Shown piece by piece: positions 45,560 through 56,872 of a stretch of 64,000 bases of DNA. The position numbers and the translations under genes are program-made. The first letter of the stretch is position 1; every line of letters starts with the position of its first letter. The stretch is from Zoogloea sp041904905 (lineage in GTDB: Bacteria > Pseudomonadota > Gammaproteobacteria > Burkholderiales > Rhodocyclaceae), in the NCBI RefSeq assembly GCF_041904905.1, contig NZ_JAYRMI010000005.1:1-64000 (forward strand). The letters are read 5' to 3'. Below the pieces are notes generated by a model, which saw only the letters and a program-made list of their open reading frames with translations, made no database searches and was not told where the DNA came from.

Positions 45560-48303
45560 TGGCACGCCTGCAGGATCTGCCCATCGGCCGCAAGCTGGGC
45601 ATCGTGGCCCAGCTCAGTGCCCTCGTCGCCCTGGGCGTGGCCTTGCTGACGATCTTCCTGACCGAAGTGAACAGCGAGCTGCGGCGGGCCGACGAGGACG
45701 GGCGGATGCTCTCCGAGATCGTCGCCGACAACGCCATCTCGCCGCTGCGCTTCGACGACACCAAGGTGGCCGAGTCGCTGCTGGGCGCGCTGCAGCACCA
45801 CGAGCGGATCGCCGCCGCCGTCGTGCTGCGCCCGGATGGCAGCGTCTTCGCCGACTACCCGGCGGGCCTGCGGGCCGACGGCGAGCACCTGGCCCGCCTG
45901 CGCGACTACCCCTCTGCCGGCTCCTTCAACTGGCGCACCCTTCATCTGGCGGTGGCCAAGCCCCTGACGAGCGACGGCGAGACCCTGGGCCGGCTCGTCA
46001 TCGAGTTCGACCTGCGCTCCATCGTGGGGCGGCTGCTGCTGTGGCTGGGCTTCGCGCTGCTCGGGCTGGTGGTGGCGCTGATCGCCGCCAGCCTGTTCTC
46101 CCGGCGAATGCAGGGCACCATCGTCGAGCCCCTCCAGAAGCTCGCCGACGTGGTGCGCGCGGTGGGCGCCGGCAAGCGCTACGACCTGCGGGCGCCGCCG
46201 GGGCACGCCGACGAGGTGGGTGAGCTGATCGCCGGCTTCAATGGCATGCTGGCCGAGATCGCCACCCGCGACCGGGAGCTGACCCTGCATCGGGAGCGCC
46301 TGGCCTCCGAGGTGGCGGCCCGCACCGCCGAGCTGCAGGCCGCCATGGAGCAGGCCGAGGCGGCCAGCCGCGCCAAGACCCAGTTCCTGGCCAACATGAG
46401 CCACGAGATTCGCACCCCGATGAACGGCGTGATGGGCATGATCGGCCTGCTCCGCCAGACCTCGCTGGGCGAGCGCCAGCAGCGCTTTGTTGATATGCTG
46501 GACGATTCCGCGCGGGGGCTCATGGAGATCATCAACGACGTGCTCGACGTATCCAAGATCGAAGCAGGGCGGCTGGAGCTGGAGCTTCTGCCGTTCTCCC
46601 TGCGGGACACCCTCGACCAGGTGGCAACCCTCTTCGCCACGTCGGCCTACGCCCGCGGCCTGCAGCTCAACCTTCACGTGGATCGGCGGGTGCCCGACCG
46701 GGTGGTGGGCGACGGCCTGCGGGTTCGGCAGGTGCTCAACAATCTGGTGTCCAACGCCCAGAAGTTCACCGAGAAGGGCGGCATCTCGATTACCGTGGAG
46801 CCGGTGCCCGGCGCCCGCGACGGCTTCCTGCGCCTGCGCGTGCAGGTGCGCGACACCGGCATCGGCGTCCCCCGGGAGGCCGGCGCGCGGCTCTTCGAAT
46901 CCTTCTCCCAGGCCGACAACTCCATGGCCCGGCGCTTCGGCGGCACCGGGCTGGGGCTGGCCATCGCCCGCCAGCTGGTGGAGCTGATGGCCGGCGAGAT
47001 CGGCTACGTCACCGAGCCGGGCCGCGGCTCCTGCTTCTGGGTGGAGTTCGAGCTGGGCTGCGACCATGCCGGCACCGGGCCGGCGATGCCCCTGGTGGGG
47101 CGGGCCGCGCTGGTGGCGGTGGGCGATTCCCACCTGCGCGACGCGCTGGTGGAGCAGCTCGCCTATGCCGGCGCCCGCTCCGAGCTGGCCTACGACCGGC
47201 TGGCGGTGGATGAGATGCTCGCCATCGGCACCGGCTACGACTGGTTGATCGTCGACGGCAGCTTCGACGGCGGCTGCGGGCGACGGCTCCTCGAAGACCT
47301 GCGCCGACGGGCCGGGCACCCGACGCTGGTGGCCATCGTCGGCATCGGCCGCGAGGAGGTGGCGCAGATGCGCGACACCGGCGCCGCCATCATCCTCAGC
47401 CGCCCCCTCGCCACCGCCGAGGTGTGCCGCAACCTGGGCGCCCCGTCGGCGCCGGCTGCGGTGCCGGTGGGGCGCGCGCTGGCGGCGCACCTGCTGGTGG
47501 TGGAGGATCACCCGATCAACCGCGAGGTGGCGGTGGCGGTGCTCGAATCCCTCGGCTGCCGGGTATCGGTGGCGGTGGACGGGCGCGAGGCGGTCAATGT
47601 CTGCTACCGGCAGCGCTTCGATCTGGTGCTGATGGACATCCAGATGCCCGAGATGGACGGCCGTCAGGCCACCCTGGCGATCCGCGCCGACGAGCGCGCC
47701 CGGGGCCTGCCGCGGATGCCCATCGTCGCCCTCACCGCCAACGCCCTGCGCGAGGACCGGGACGCCTGCCTGGCCGCGGGGATGGACGATTACGTGGTCA
47801 AGCCGGTGTCGGGCGAGCAGCTGTGGGCGGTGCTGAGTCGCTGGCTGCGGACGGCCCCGGCGCCGGCCCCCACGGCCCCTGCGGCGCCCAGGCCGGCCGC
47901 GCCCCCGCCGACCGAGCCGGCGCTGGACATCCACATCCTGATGGGCCTGCCGGGCGTCAATGGCCGGCGCGACGCGCCGATGCTGACCCGCCTGCTGGCC
48001 CTCTTCGTGGCCGAGACCGGGCGCAACGTGAGCGGCATCGTGGACGGGGCGACGGCGGGCGACGCCATCGCCGTGCAACGTCTGGCCCACAAGATGAAGT
48101 CGGCCTGCCTGGCGATCGGCGCGGTGCAGCTGGGGGTGCGCGCCCGCGCCCTCGACGAGCGGATGAAGGCCGGCTGCCGGCCCGAGCCCGCCGACGCTGC
48201 GCGCATCGTCGACGCCTGGGCCGCGTGTACGCAACGTCTGTCCCAGGAGGGATTCGTGAGCGCGGACGAAATCAGCCGGGTGGAAGGCCCGATCAACTCA
48301 TGA
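45559..48303 (+). CDS. Hybrid histidine kinase with CHASE8-like sensor, REC and HPt domains
   Basis: The 914-residue kinase has TM helices near 14-36 and 155-178 around a short periplasmic domain of the type found next to YfiR (CHASE8-like, RMLSEIVADNAISPLRFDD), then HAMP, HisKA (His282, MSHEIRTPMNGVMGMI), HATPase (NNLVSNAQKF, DTGIGV, GTGLGLAI), a diverged receiver-like region (about 500-620), a full receiver (Asp693, LMDIQMPEMDG) and a C-terminal HPt (His844, AHKMKSAC). The full phosphorelay is thus in one chain. Its ATG shares a base with the yfiR stop, and its end overlaps the next gene (TCATGA), so the operon is coupled. The likely target is the receiver of the next protein. Confidence 0.9.
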   Translation: MARLQDLPIGRKLGIVAQLSALVALGVALLTIFLTEVNSELRRADEDGRMLSEIVADNAISPLRFDDTKVAESLLGALQHHERIAAAVVLRPDGSVFADYPAGLRADGEHLARLRDYPSAGSFNWRTLHLAVAKPLTSDGETLGRLVIEFDLRSIVGRLLLWLGFALLGLVVALIAASLFSRRMQGTIVEPLQKLADVVRAVGAGKRYDLRAPPGHADEVGELIAGFNGMLAEIATRDRELTLHRERLASEVAARTAELQAAMEQAEAASRAKTQFLANMSHEIRTPMNGVMGMIGLLRQTSLGERQQRFVDMLDDSARGLMEIINDVLDVSKIEAGRLELELLPFSLRDTLDQVATLFATSAYARGLQLNLHVDRRVPDRVVGDGLRVRQVLNNLVSNAQKFTEKGGISITVEPVPGARDGFLRLRVQVRDTGIGVPREAGARLFESFSQADNSMARRFGGTGLGLAIARQLVELMAGEIGYVTEPGRGSCFWVEFELGCDHAGTGPAMPLVGRAALVAVGDSHLRDALVEQLAYAGARSELAYDRLAVDEMLAIGTGYDWLIVDGSFDGGCGRRLLEDLRRRAGHPTLVAIVGIGREEVAQMRDTGAAIILSRPLATAEVCRNLGAPSAPAAVPVGRALAAHLLVVEDHPINREVAVAVLESLGCRVSVAVDGREAVNVCYRQRFDLVLMDIQMPEMDGRQATLAIRADERARGLPRMPIVALTANALREDRDACLAAGMDDYVVKPVSGEQLWAVLSRWLRTAPAPAPTAPAAPRPAAPPPTEPALDIHILMGLPGVNGRRDAPMLTRLLALFVAETGRNVSGIVDGATAGDAIAVQRLAHKMKSACLAIGAVQLGVRARALDERMKAGCRPEPADAARIVDAWAACTQRLSQEGFVSADEISRVEGPINS

Positions 48304-50447
48304 CCGCAACGCCAAAACCCCACATCCTGGTCGTGGACGACGACCCCCTCACCCGCATGATGGCCACCGAGGCGCTCCGCGAGGGCGGCTTCGTCACCTC
48401 CGAGGCCGAGGACGGCGTGCGCGCCGTGGCGGCCTTCGACGCGGTGCACCCCGATCTGGTGCTGCTGGACGTGATGATGCCCGGGCTGTCCGGCTTCGAG
48501 GTGTGCCGCCGGGTGCGCGCCACGCCCGCCGGCGAGCTGGTGCCGATCATCATGCTCACCGGGCTGGACGACAGCGAATCGGTGGAGCAGGCCTTCGACG
48601 CCGGCGCCACCGACTTCATCTCCAAGCCGATCAACTGGACGCTGCTGCGCTTCCGCATCCGCTACGTGCTGCGTTCGGCCCAGCTGCTCAAGGAGCTGGT
48701 GCGCAACAAGGAGAGCCTCTCCAGCGCCCAGCGGATCGCCCGGCTCGGGAGCTGGGAGTGGTTCGTCCCCACCGACGAGGTGCAGCGTTCGACCCAGTAC
48801 TACCGGCTGTTCGGCCAGCACGCCGACACCTTCGGCGAGGGCATGGAGGCGCTGGTCGCGCACGTGTACGGCCCCGACCGGGCGATGGTGGGGATGGCCC
48901 TGGCCGGCGCCCGCAAGGGCGTGGGCTACCAGCTCACCTACCGGGTGGTGTGGCCCGACGGCAGCGTGCGCACCCTCCTCGAGACCGCCGAGCGCACCGA
49001 CGAGGCCGGCGAGCCCGAGACCCTGCTGATGGAGGGCAGCGTGCAGGACATCACCGAGCAGGTCGAGGCCCAGCGGCGGATCCGCCAGCTGGCCTACTTC
49101 GATCCGCTCACCGGGCTGCCCAACCGGGAGTTCTTCCGCGAGAGCCTGCTTTCGGCCGCCGCCCGCTGCCTGCGCAACGACAGCCGCTGCGCGGTGATGG
49201 TGGTGGATATCGACCGCTTCGCGCGGATCAACGACAGCCTGGGCCCCGAGCGGGGCGACCAGGTGCTGCAGGTGATCGGCCACCGCCTGCGCGAGCGCAT
49301 GGGCGACCGCACGCCCGCCGAGCCGGCCGGCGGCGGCGCCCTGCCGCGGCTCAAGGTGGCCCGCCTGGCGGCCGACGAGTTCGGCATTCTGGTGAGCGAC
49401 GTGGGCGAGGTGGAGGAGGTGCTGGCGATGGCCCACGAGCTGCTTCAGGCGGTGCAGGCGCCGATCCGCGTGCCGGGGCAGGACATCACCCTGTCGGCGC
49501 GGGTGGGGGTGGCGGTGATGCCCGAGCACGCCACCGAGGCCGACGCCATCCTGAAGGCGGCCGAGACGGCGCTCAACCGGGCCAAGCGGGTCACCCGCGA
49601 ATCCGTGGCGCTGTTCTCCGAGGAGATGAAGGTGGCGGCCTTCCTGCGCTTCACCCTGGAGGGCGACCTGCGCCGGGCGATCGGCGAGGAGGAGCTGCAG
49701 GTGCTCTACCAGCCCATCGTGGATGTGGGGCGCAAGGCCATCGTGAAGGCCGAGGCGCTGGTGCGCTGGCCGCACCTGGCGCGGGGGCCGGTGCCGCCGC
49801 CGGAGTTCATCTCGCTGGCCGAGGAGACGGGGATGATCGTGCCGCTCACCCGGGCGGTGATCGAGCGGGTGTGCAACGACATCGCCGAGCTGGGCGACGC
49901 GCTGCCGGCGGATTTCCGGGTCAGCATCAACCTGTCGGGGGTGAACTTCATGGACGCCCAGCTGATCCCCACCGTGCGGGCGGTGCTCGACGGGGCCGGC
50001 GTGCCGGCGTCGCGGATCGAGTTCGAGCTGACCGAGACGGTGCTGATGCGCGATCTCGACTACGCCACGCTCACCCTCGCCCAGCTGCGGGAGATGGGCA
50101 TCCGGGTGGCGGTGGACGATTTCGGCACCGGCTACTCGTCGCTGGCCTACCTGCGCCGGCTGGCGGTGAATACCCTGAAGATCGACCGCTCCTTCGTGAG
50201 CGAGCTGGACGACGGGCAGGGGGTGGCGATCGTCAAGGCGGTGATCGGGCTGGCCCACAGCCTGGGGCTGGAGGTGGTGGCCGAGGGGGTGGAGACCGCC
50301 GCCCAGCTGGAGGCGCTGCGCCAGCAGGGCTGCGATCTGGTGCAGGGCTACCTGTTCGCCCGGCCCATGTCGAGCCGGGCGCTGGCCCAGTCCCTCAGCC
50401 GCGCCAGCGTGCTGCTGCCGGAAGGCCCGGGGCGCAGCGGCGGCTAG
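48300..50447 (+). CDS. Response regulator REC-PAS-GGDEF-EAL with degenerate GGDEF (AADEF)
   Basis: The 715-residue cytoplasmic protein has a receiver (Asp57, LLDVMMPGLSG), a PAS domain (about 145-255), GGDEF (LTGLPNREFF start) and EAL domains. The cyclase motif is AADEF at 357-361, lacking both glycines, so cyclase activity is unlikely. The EAL motif (EALVRW, about 485), NLSGVNF and DDFGTGYSSLAYL are present, predicting a phosphodiesterase switched by phosphorylation from the preceding kinase. It ends the TonB receptor-YfiR-kinase operon and is convergent with the HD-GYP operon (4-bp overlap of the two coding ends). Confidence 0.9.
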   Translation: MTATPKPHILVVDDDPLTRMMATEALREGGFVTSEAEDGVRAVAAFDAVHPDLVLLDVMMPGLSGFEVCRRVRATPAGELVPIIMLTGLDDSESVEQAFDAGATDFISKPINWTLLRFRIRYVLRSAQLLKELVRNKESLSSAQRIARLGSWEWFVPTDEVQRSTQYYRLFGQHADTFGEGMEALVAHVYGPDRAMVGMALAGARKGVGYQLTYRVVWPDGSVRTLLETAERTDEAGEPETLLMEGSVQDITEQVEAQRRIRQLAYFDPLTGLPNREFFRESLLSAAARCLRNDSRCAVMVVDIDRFARINDSLGPERGDQVLQVIGHRLRERMGDRTPAEPAGGGALPRLKVARLAADEFGILVSDVGEVEEVLAMAHELLQAVQAPIRVPGQDITLSARVGVAVMPEHATEADAILKAAETALNRAKRVTRESVALFSEEMKVAAFLRFTLEGDLRRAIGEEELQVLYQPIVDVGRKAIVKAEALVRWPHLARGPVPPPEFISLAEETGMIVPLTRAVIERVCNDIAELGDALPADFRVSINLSGVNFMDAQLIPTVRAVLDGAGVPASRIEFELTETVLMRDLDYATLTLAQLREMGIRVAVDDFGTGYSSLAYLRRLAVNTLKIDRSFVSELDDGQGVAIVKAVIGLAHSLGLEVVAEGVETAAQLEALRQQGCDLVQGYLFARPMSSRALAQSLSRASVLLPEGPGRSGG

Positions 50448-51768
50448 CTGCGCGGGGCGGGCTGGATGGCGATGGTGAGGCGCACGCCTTCCGAGGCTTC
50501 CAGGTCGCGCAGCTGGCGGATGAGGTTTTCGTCCAGCACGAAATCCGCCGCCAGCAGCATCACCCCGTCGCGGGTCACCAGGTCGCGGGCCAGCACCATG
50601 CCGGGCCGCAGCGAGGCGGCGCTCACCTCGTTCATCGGCGGCGGGATGTTCTCGGCGCTCGATCCGGTCACCTCCAGGAAGGCGTCCACCACCTGCGGGC
50701 AGTAGCGCTTGCCGCGGTTCTGCTGGATCAGGGCGATGGCTTCGGCGGGCTTGAGCTTGCGCGGCGAGAGGGTGCCGCTCTGCATGTCGTCGTAGTCGTT
50801 GACCAGCGCGATCACCCGCGCGCCGTACGGAATGGCCAGCCCGGAGAGGCGGTCGGGGTAGCCCTGGCCGTCCCAGCGCTCGTGGTGGCTGCGGATCAGG
50901 GTGGCGGCGCCGCGCATGTTCTCCAGGGCCATCAGGGCGGCCTGGCCGGTGATGGGGTGCTTGCGCAGCAGCCCCAGCTCGTCGCCGGTCATGTGCGAGA
51001 CGGGCTTGGCGAGCAGGTCGTCGGGCAAGCCGATCTTGCCGATGTCGTGGAGCAGGCCGGCGAGCATCACGTCCTGCACTTCGGCCGGCGGGAAGTTGAG
51101 GCGCACCGCCACCTTGCGGGCCAGATCGGCGACCCGCTTGGCGTGGCCGGCGTTGCTGCCCTCGCGCAGCTCGATGAGGTTGGAGAACACGCGGATCGAG
51201 GTGAGGAAGCTCTGCTTGAGCTTCTCGTGGGCGCTCTTGAGTTCGGCGGTGCGCGCCTCGACCTTCTGCTCGAGGCTGGCGTTGAGGGATTTCAGCTCGT
51301 CGTTCTGCTTCTGGGTGAGGGCTTCGAGGCGGGTCTTCTCGCGGCTCAGGGCCTGGCGTTCGAGGGCTTCGCGGACGGTAAGCAATACATCCTGGTCGTT
51401 CCAGGGCTTGGAAATGTATCGGGTTATCTGGCCGCTGTTGATCGCCGCGACGGTGGATTCCATGTCGGCGTAGCCGGTGAGCAGCAGGCGCACGGTGTCG
51501 GGGTGGCGCTTGCGGGCTTCGGCCAGGAAGGTGGCGCCGTCCATCACCGGCATGCGCATGTCGGAGATGATGAGATCGACGTGCTCGCGCCCGAGCAGTT
51601 CGAGGCCCTCGGCGCCGCTGTTGGCCACATGCACGGTGTAGCCGTGGGGGCGGAACAGGCGGCGCAGGGCGGAGAGGATGTTGGCTTCGTCGTCCACGCA
51701 CAGGATCGAGAAGGCGGGGGCCGGGGCGGGGCTCCGGTCGGGCGTGGCGGGGGCTGCGGCGGCTAGGG

Positions 51769-51772
<4 letters not shown>
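50444..51772 (-). CDS. Response regulator with HD-GYP phosphodiesterase domain
   Basis: The 442-residue protein has a receiver (about 20-135, LIISDMRMPVMDG), a coiled-coil (about 145-190), an HD-GYP domain (LLHDIGKIGLPDDLL and HHERWDGQGYPDRLSG) and a C-terminal 60-residue module (LRPGMVLARDLVTRDG) that resembles the stand-alone protein at 54415. Metal and GYP residues are intact, so it should hydrolyse c-di-GMP. Its start overlaps the end of the upstream kinase by 4 bp (ATGA), so the kinase is the likely partner. Confidence 0.92.
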
Positions 51773-53571
<1,799 letters not shown>

Positions 53572-53578
53572 GGCGTGG

Positions 53579-54418
53579 TCAGCCCAGCAGCGGCAGGTGC
53601 GCCTCGAAGCGCCCGTGGGTTTCGGCCAGCACGGCGGTGAGGGCTTGCCAGTCGAGCCCCAGGGCGTCGACCGCGGCGAGCTGCAGGCGGGCCATCTGGG
53701 TGTTGTCGGCGCCCTCCAGGTCGAGGGCCTTGGCGATCCCGTCGGCGTAGTGGACGATGGCCGCCAGGCTGCCCGGGGCGGCGGCGGCCGGGTTGTGGTG
53801 GAAGGCCAGGGCTTCGACGATCTCGGCCGGGAAGTTCCAGTGCTGGGCGATGGCGGCGCCGACCGCGGTATGGTCGCAGCCGAAGATCTCGCTCTCCACG
53901 TCCACCAGGTGGCAATCCCGTTCGGCGGCGCGCTGGATGACCTGGGTGAAGTGGCCGGGGTAGGCCGACACCATCACCAGCCGGCCGATGTCGTGGAGCA
54001 GGCCGGCGATGAAGAGGTGGTCGGGCTTGCGCCGCAGGGGGCGGGCGAGGGCCTGGGCCGCTACCGCGGTGCCGATCACGTGGCGCCAGAAGCGGTCGGC
54101 GGAGAAGCCGTCGCAGCGGCCGGCGGGCAGGGTGGTGACGACCGCGCTGGTGAGCACCAGCGAGCGCACCGCCGAGAAGCCCAGCACCACGATGGCGTCG
54201 TGGATCGAGCCGACCCGCGCCTGCAGGCCGTAGAAGGGCGAGTTGGCCACCCGCAGCACGCGGGCGGCGATGGCCTGGTCGCGGGCGATGCGGTGGGCCA
54301 GGGCGTCCACGTCGGGGTCGCCGCCGGAGAGGGTCTGCAGCAGCTCCAGGGCCACCGCCGGCATGGCCGGCAGGGCGTGGATGTGCTGGACGATGTCGGC
54401 GAGGCTGGGCTGGCTCAC
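53579..54418 (-). CDS. HDOD domain protein
   Basis: The 279-residue protein has a HDOD domain (LPAMPAVALELLQTLSGGD, ANSPFYGLQARVGSIHDAIV) throughout most of its length, including HDIGRLVMVSAYP. HDOD proteins are non-catalytic HD relatives that act in signalling and stress adaptation. It lies between the stand-alone module gene (4-bp overlap) and the kinase (7-bp gap), so it is part of the same pathway; its role is not known. Confidence 0.88.
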   Translation of the reverse strand: MSQPSLADIVQHIHALPAMPAVALELLQTLSGGDPDVDALAHRIARDQAIAARVLRVANSPFYGLQARVGSIHDAIVVLGFSAVRSLVLTSAVVTTLPAGRCDGFSADRFWRHVIGTAVAAQALARPLRRKPDHLFIAGLLHDIGRLVMVSAYPGHFTQVIQRAAERDCHLVDVESEIFGCDHTAVGAAIAQHWNFPAEIVEALAFHHNPAAAAPGSLAAIVHYADGIAKALDLEGADNTQMARLQLAAVDALGLDWQALTAVLAETHGRFEAHLPLLG

Positions 54419-54729
54419 TTTAGTTGCTCCTCGCGGAAGGCCAGCACGGCGTGCAGCAGGGGCTGGGCGGCCGGGTCGTCGGCGGTGTGGCGGAAGATGT
54501 GCATCACCCGCGCCCGCATGGCTTCGCGCCGGCGGGTGAGGTCGTCGGGGGGCGTCGGCGGGGCGATGGCGAGCCGCGCAATGCCACGCCGGCGCAGGGC
54601 GTCGAGGTGGCTGTCGGTGAGGACGACCCCGGCCGGCAGCAGCACCTGATCGTGGCGGTCCATCACCGCGTCGGCCAGGGTCATGCCGGGCTGGACGTCG
54701 GCGAGGGGGAGGTCGAGGGCGGTGCTCAT
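54415..54729 (-). CDS. Small stand-alone module related to HD-GYP C-terminal region
   Basis: A 104-residue protein beginning with LADVQPGMTLADAVMDRHDQ and VLLPAGVVLTDSHLDALRRR. This matches the C-terminal module of the HD-GYP protein four genes downstream (RPGMVLARDLVTRDG..LL..D.VLDENLI..LRD), and similar modules precede or follow HD-GYP and HDOD domains elsewhere. The rest is a short basic helix. Both ends overlap neighbours by 4 bp (ATGA), so it is tightly coupled. It may be an adaptor for the HDOD or HD-GYP protein. Confidence 0.7.
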   Translation of the reverse strand: MSTALDLPLADVQPGMTLADAVMDRHDQVLLPAGVVLTDSHLDALRRRGIARLAIAPPTPPDDLTRRREAMRARVMHIFRHTADDPAAQPLLHAVLAFREEQLK

Positions 54730-56270
54730 GGCGCGGGCGTTCCGCGGTTGAAGGTGAGCAGCGTGCCGCGGGTGCTGCGGCTGCCGCCCAGGGGGTGAAC
54801 GTCGATGCGGCAGCCCAGCTCGGGGCAGTCCACGCCGGCGCCGTCGGCGGCCGCGCCGATCCGGGCGAGCAGCTCGGGCGGCAGCACCGCCACGGCGTCC
54901 AGCCCGATCAGCGGCGCGTGCCCGGGGAACAGCCGCTCGGCGGCGCCGTTGGCCAGGGCGATCATGCCGCCCGGGTCGAGGCCCATCAGCGGCAGGGGGA
55001 TGGTGGCGAGGGCTTCCTGGGCCAGCCCGAGGGAGGTTTCGCCCATGCCGAGGCGGCGCTCCCGGTCGGCCAGCACGCACTTGAGCTGGGCGTTGATGCG
55101 CTCCAGCTCGCTGTTGGCGCGGGACAGCTCGGTGGACAGGCGGCGGTTCTCGTCGGACAGCAGCTTGCGGCGGAAGGCTTCGTCGATGTTGGCGACGAGC
55201 ATCGCGTCGTCCCACGGTTTGGTGAGGAACTTGTAGATCGCGCCTTCGTTGATGGCGTCGGTGACCGACTGGAGATCGGTGTAGCCGGAGAGCACCATCC
55301 GCACGGTGTCGGGCGCCATGTCCTTGGCCTTGCGCAGGAACTCCACGCCGGTCATGCCGGGCATGCGCTGGTCGGAGACGATCACGTCCACGCTGTGGGT
55401 GGCCAGCAACTCCAGGCCCTCCTTGCCGCCGGTGGCGGTGAGGATGGTGTAGCCCTCGCGGCGTAGCAGGCGGCGCAGGGCGGCGAGGATGTTGGCCTCG
55501 TCGTCCACCAGCAGCAGGGTGCGCTCGGGCTGGGCGGCGCGCTGGAGGTGGGCCTCGATGCGCAGGCCGGTCTTCATCAGGGCGGCGAAGCGGTCGGCCG
55601 GCTCGGCGCCGCAGAACAGGGGGCCACGGGTCTCGTCGCAGCCGGCGGCGGTCATCACCGAGGCGGTGTGGGCGTCGCCGATGCCCGCGGCGCACACCGA
55701 CAGCCCCATCTTGTGGGCGCGGTTGACCAGCGCCCGTACGATGGCCACGCCTTCCGGGTCCACCACCACGTCCTGCACCAGCCGCGAGGGCACCTCCAGG
55801 CTGTCCAGCGGCAGCCGGCGGGCCCACGCCAGGTGGGCGTTGGCCGGGCTGGCGGCGTCGATGGACAGGCGGATGCCGCAGCGCTTGAGGTGCTGGAGGG
55901 CCGCCTCTTCGGTGTCGGACAGGGTGTCGTGGCCGGTGACGATCGCGAACTCGAGGGTGCACGGGGTGAGCCGGGTGTCCAGCAGCACCCGCGACAGGGC
56001 CTGGGCGAAGGCCGGGTCGCACAGGGCCGCGAGGCGCGCGCCCAGCGACAGCACGAAGGGCCGGGTGCGCCCCCGGGACCAGTCCGCCACCTGCTGGCAG
56101 GCGGCGCGCAGCATGGGCAGGTCGCCCGCCGAGGCGATCGCCGCGTCGGCGCTGCCGTCGGGCCCGGGCACGTGCAGCCGGGCGCCCGCCAGCTCGCCGC
56201 TGCTGCACTCGAAACGGGGCTGGTAGGCGAGCAGGGCCGGCGATTCGGGAGGGGGGGCGAGGTGTTCCAT
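54726..56270 (-). CDS. Degenerate EAL-REC-PAS response regulator
   Basis: The 514-residue protein has an N-terminal EAL-like domain (about 10-260: LLAYQPRFE, LEFAIVTGHD, GPLFCGAEPADRF) in which the EAL signature is replaced by GARLHV and the metal ligands are lost. A receiver follows (about 270-390, VIVSDQRMPGMTG, KPW), then a coiled-coil and a short PAS-like end. It is therefore not a phosphodiesterase but may bind c-di-GMP or partners. First gene of the five-gene operon that ends with the HD-GYP protein. The start at ATG 56270 fits an RBS-like GGAGAA upstream. Confidence 0.8.
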   Translation of the reverse strand: MEHLAPPPESPALLAYQPRFECSSGELAGARLHVPGPDGSADAAIASAGDLPMLRAACQQVADWSRGRTRPFVLSLGARLAALCDPAFAQALSRVLLDTRLTPCTLEFAIVTGHDTLSDTEEAALQHLKRCGIRLSIDAASPANAHLAWARRLPLDSLEVPSRLVQDVVVDPEGVAIVRALVNRAHKMGLSVCAAGIGDAHTASVMTAAGCDETRGPLFCGAEPADRFAALMKTGLRIEAHLQRAAQPERTLLLVDDEANILAALRRLLRREGYTILTATGGKEGLELLATHSVDVIVSDQRMPGMTGVEFLRKAKDMAPDTVRMVLSGYTDLQSVTDAINEGAIYKFLTKPWDDAMLVANIDEAFRRKLLSDENRRLSTELSRANSELERINAQLKCVLADRERRLGMGETSLGLAQEALATIPLPLMGLDPGGMIALANGAAERLFPGHAPLIGLDAVAVLPPELLARIGAAADGAGVDCPELGCRIDVHPLGGSRSTRGTLLTFNRGTPAP

Positions 56271-56416
56271 CTGTTCTCCAGGTTGCGCGGCGGCGTCGGA
56301 AGACCTTGATCGACGGCAGGCGCACACCCGCCGCCACGCCTGCAGACAGGCTATCGGCCGAAGTCGCCCGGTCTTTAGCGGGCGGCGACGGGGCGGGCAG
56401 GGTAAAATCCCGGCCC

Positions 56417-56821
56417 ATGTCCGATCACGCCCACCACTTTCCGGTCCTCGCCCTTGTCGCCATCGGCGTCGGCGCCGCCCTGGGCGCCTGGTTGCGCTGG
56501 TGGCTGGGCTTGCGCCTCAACCCCCTGTTCGCCCACCTGCCGCTGGGCACCCTGGCGGCCAACCTGCTGGGGGGCTATCTGGTGGGCGTGGCGGTGGCGT
56601 GGTTTGCGCTGCGCACCGATCTGCCGCCCGAGGCGCGTCTGTTCATCGTGACCGGCTTTCTGGGCGGGCTGACCACCTTCTCGTCCTTCTCGGCGGAGGT
56701 CGTCCACCTCATCGACACCGCCCGCTACGCCTGGGCCCTGGGCGCTGCCGCGCTGCACCTGGGCGGCTCCCTGTGCATGACCGCCGTCGGGATGTGGACC
56801 GTCCACGCGCTGCGCGGCTGA
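56417..56821 (+). CDS. crcB: Fluoride ion channel CrcB/FluC
   Basis: The 134-residue protein has four transmembrane helices, with the signatures GAALGAWLRWWLG, GTLAANLLGGYLVG and GFLGGLTTFSSFSAE. It exports fluoride as a dual-topology dimer. I looked for the fluoride riboswitch in the 146 bp upstream and did not recognise it. Confidence 0.95.
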   Translation: MSDHAHHFPVLALVAIGVGAALGAWLRWWLGLRLNPLFAHLPLGTLAANLLGGYLVGVAVAWFALRTDLPPEARLFIVTGFLGGLTTFSSFSAEVVHLIDTARYAWALGAAALHLGGSLCMTAVGMWTVHALRG

Positions 56822-56872
56822 TCTGCGAAACCGATACGTTTCGCTCGCCTCTTACCTTTTTGTTGTATCGCA

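Noticed and set aside
47790..51701. A 1303-codon minus-strand frame
   Set aside because: It crosses several well-supported genes on both strands and has no domain similarity.
56271..56416. Fluoride riboswitch upstream of crcB
   Set aside because: The expected conserved motifs and pseudoknot were not found by eye.
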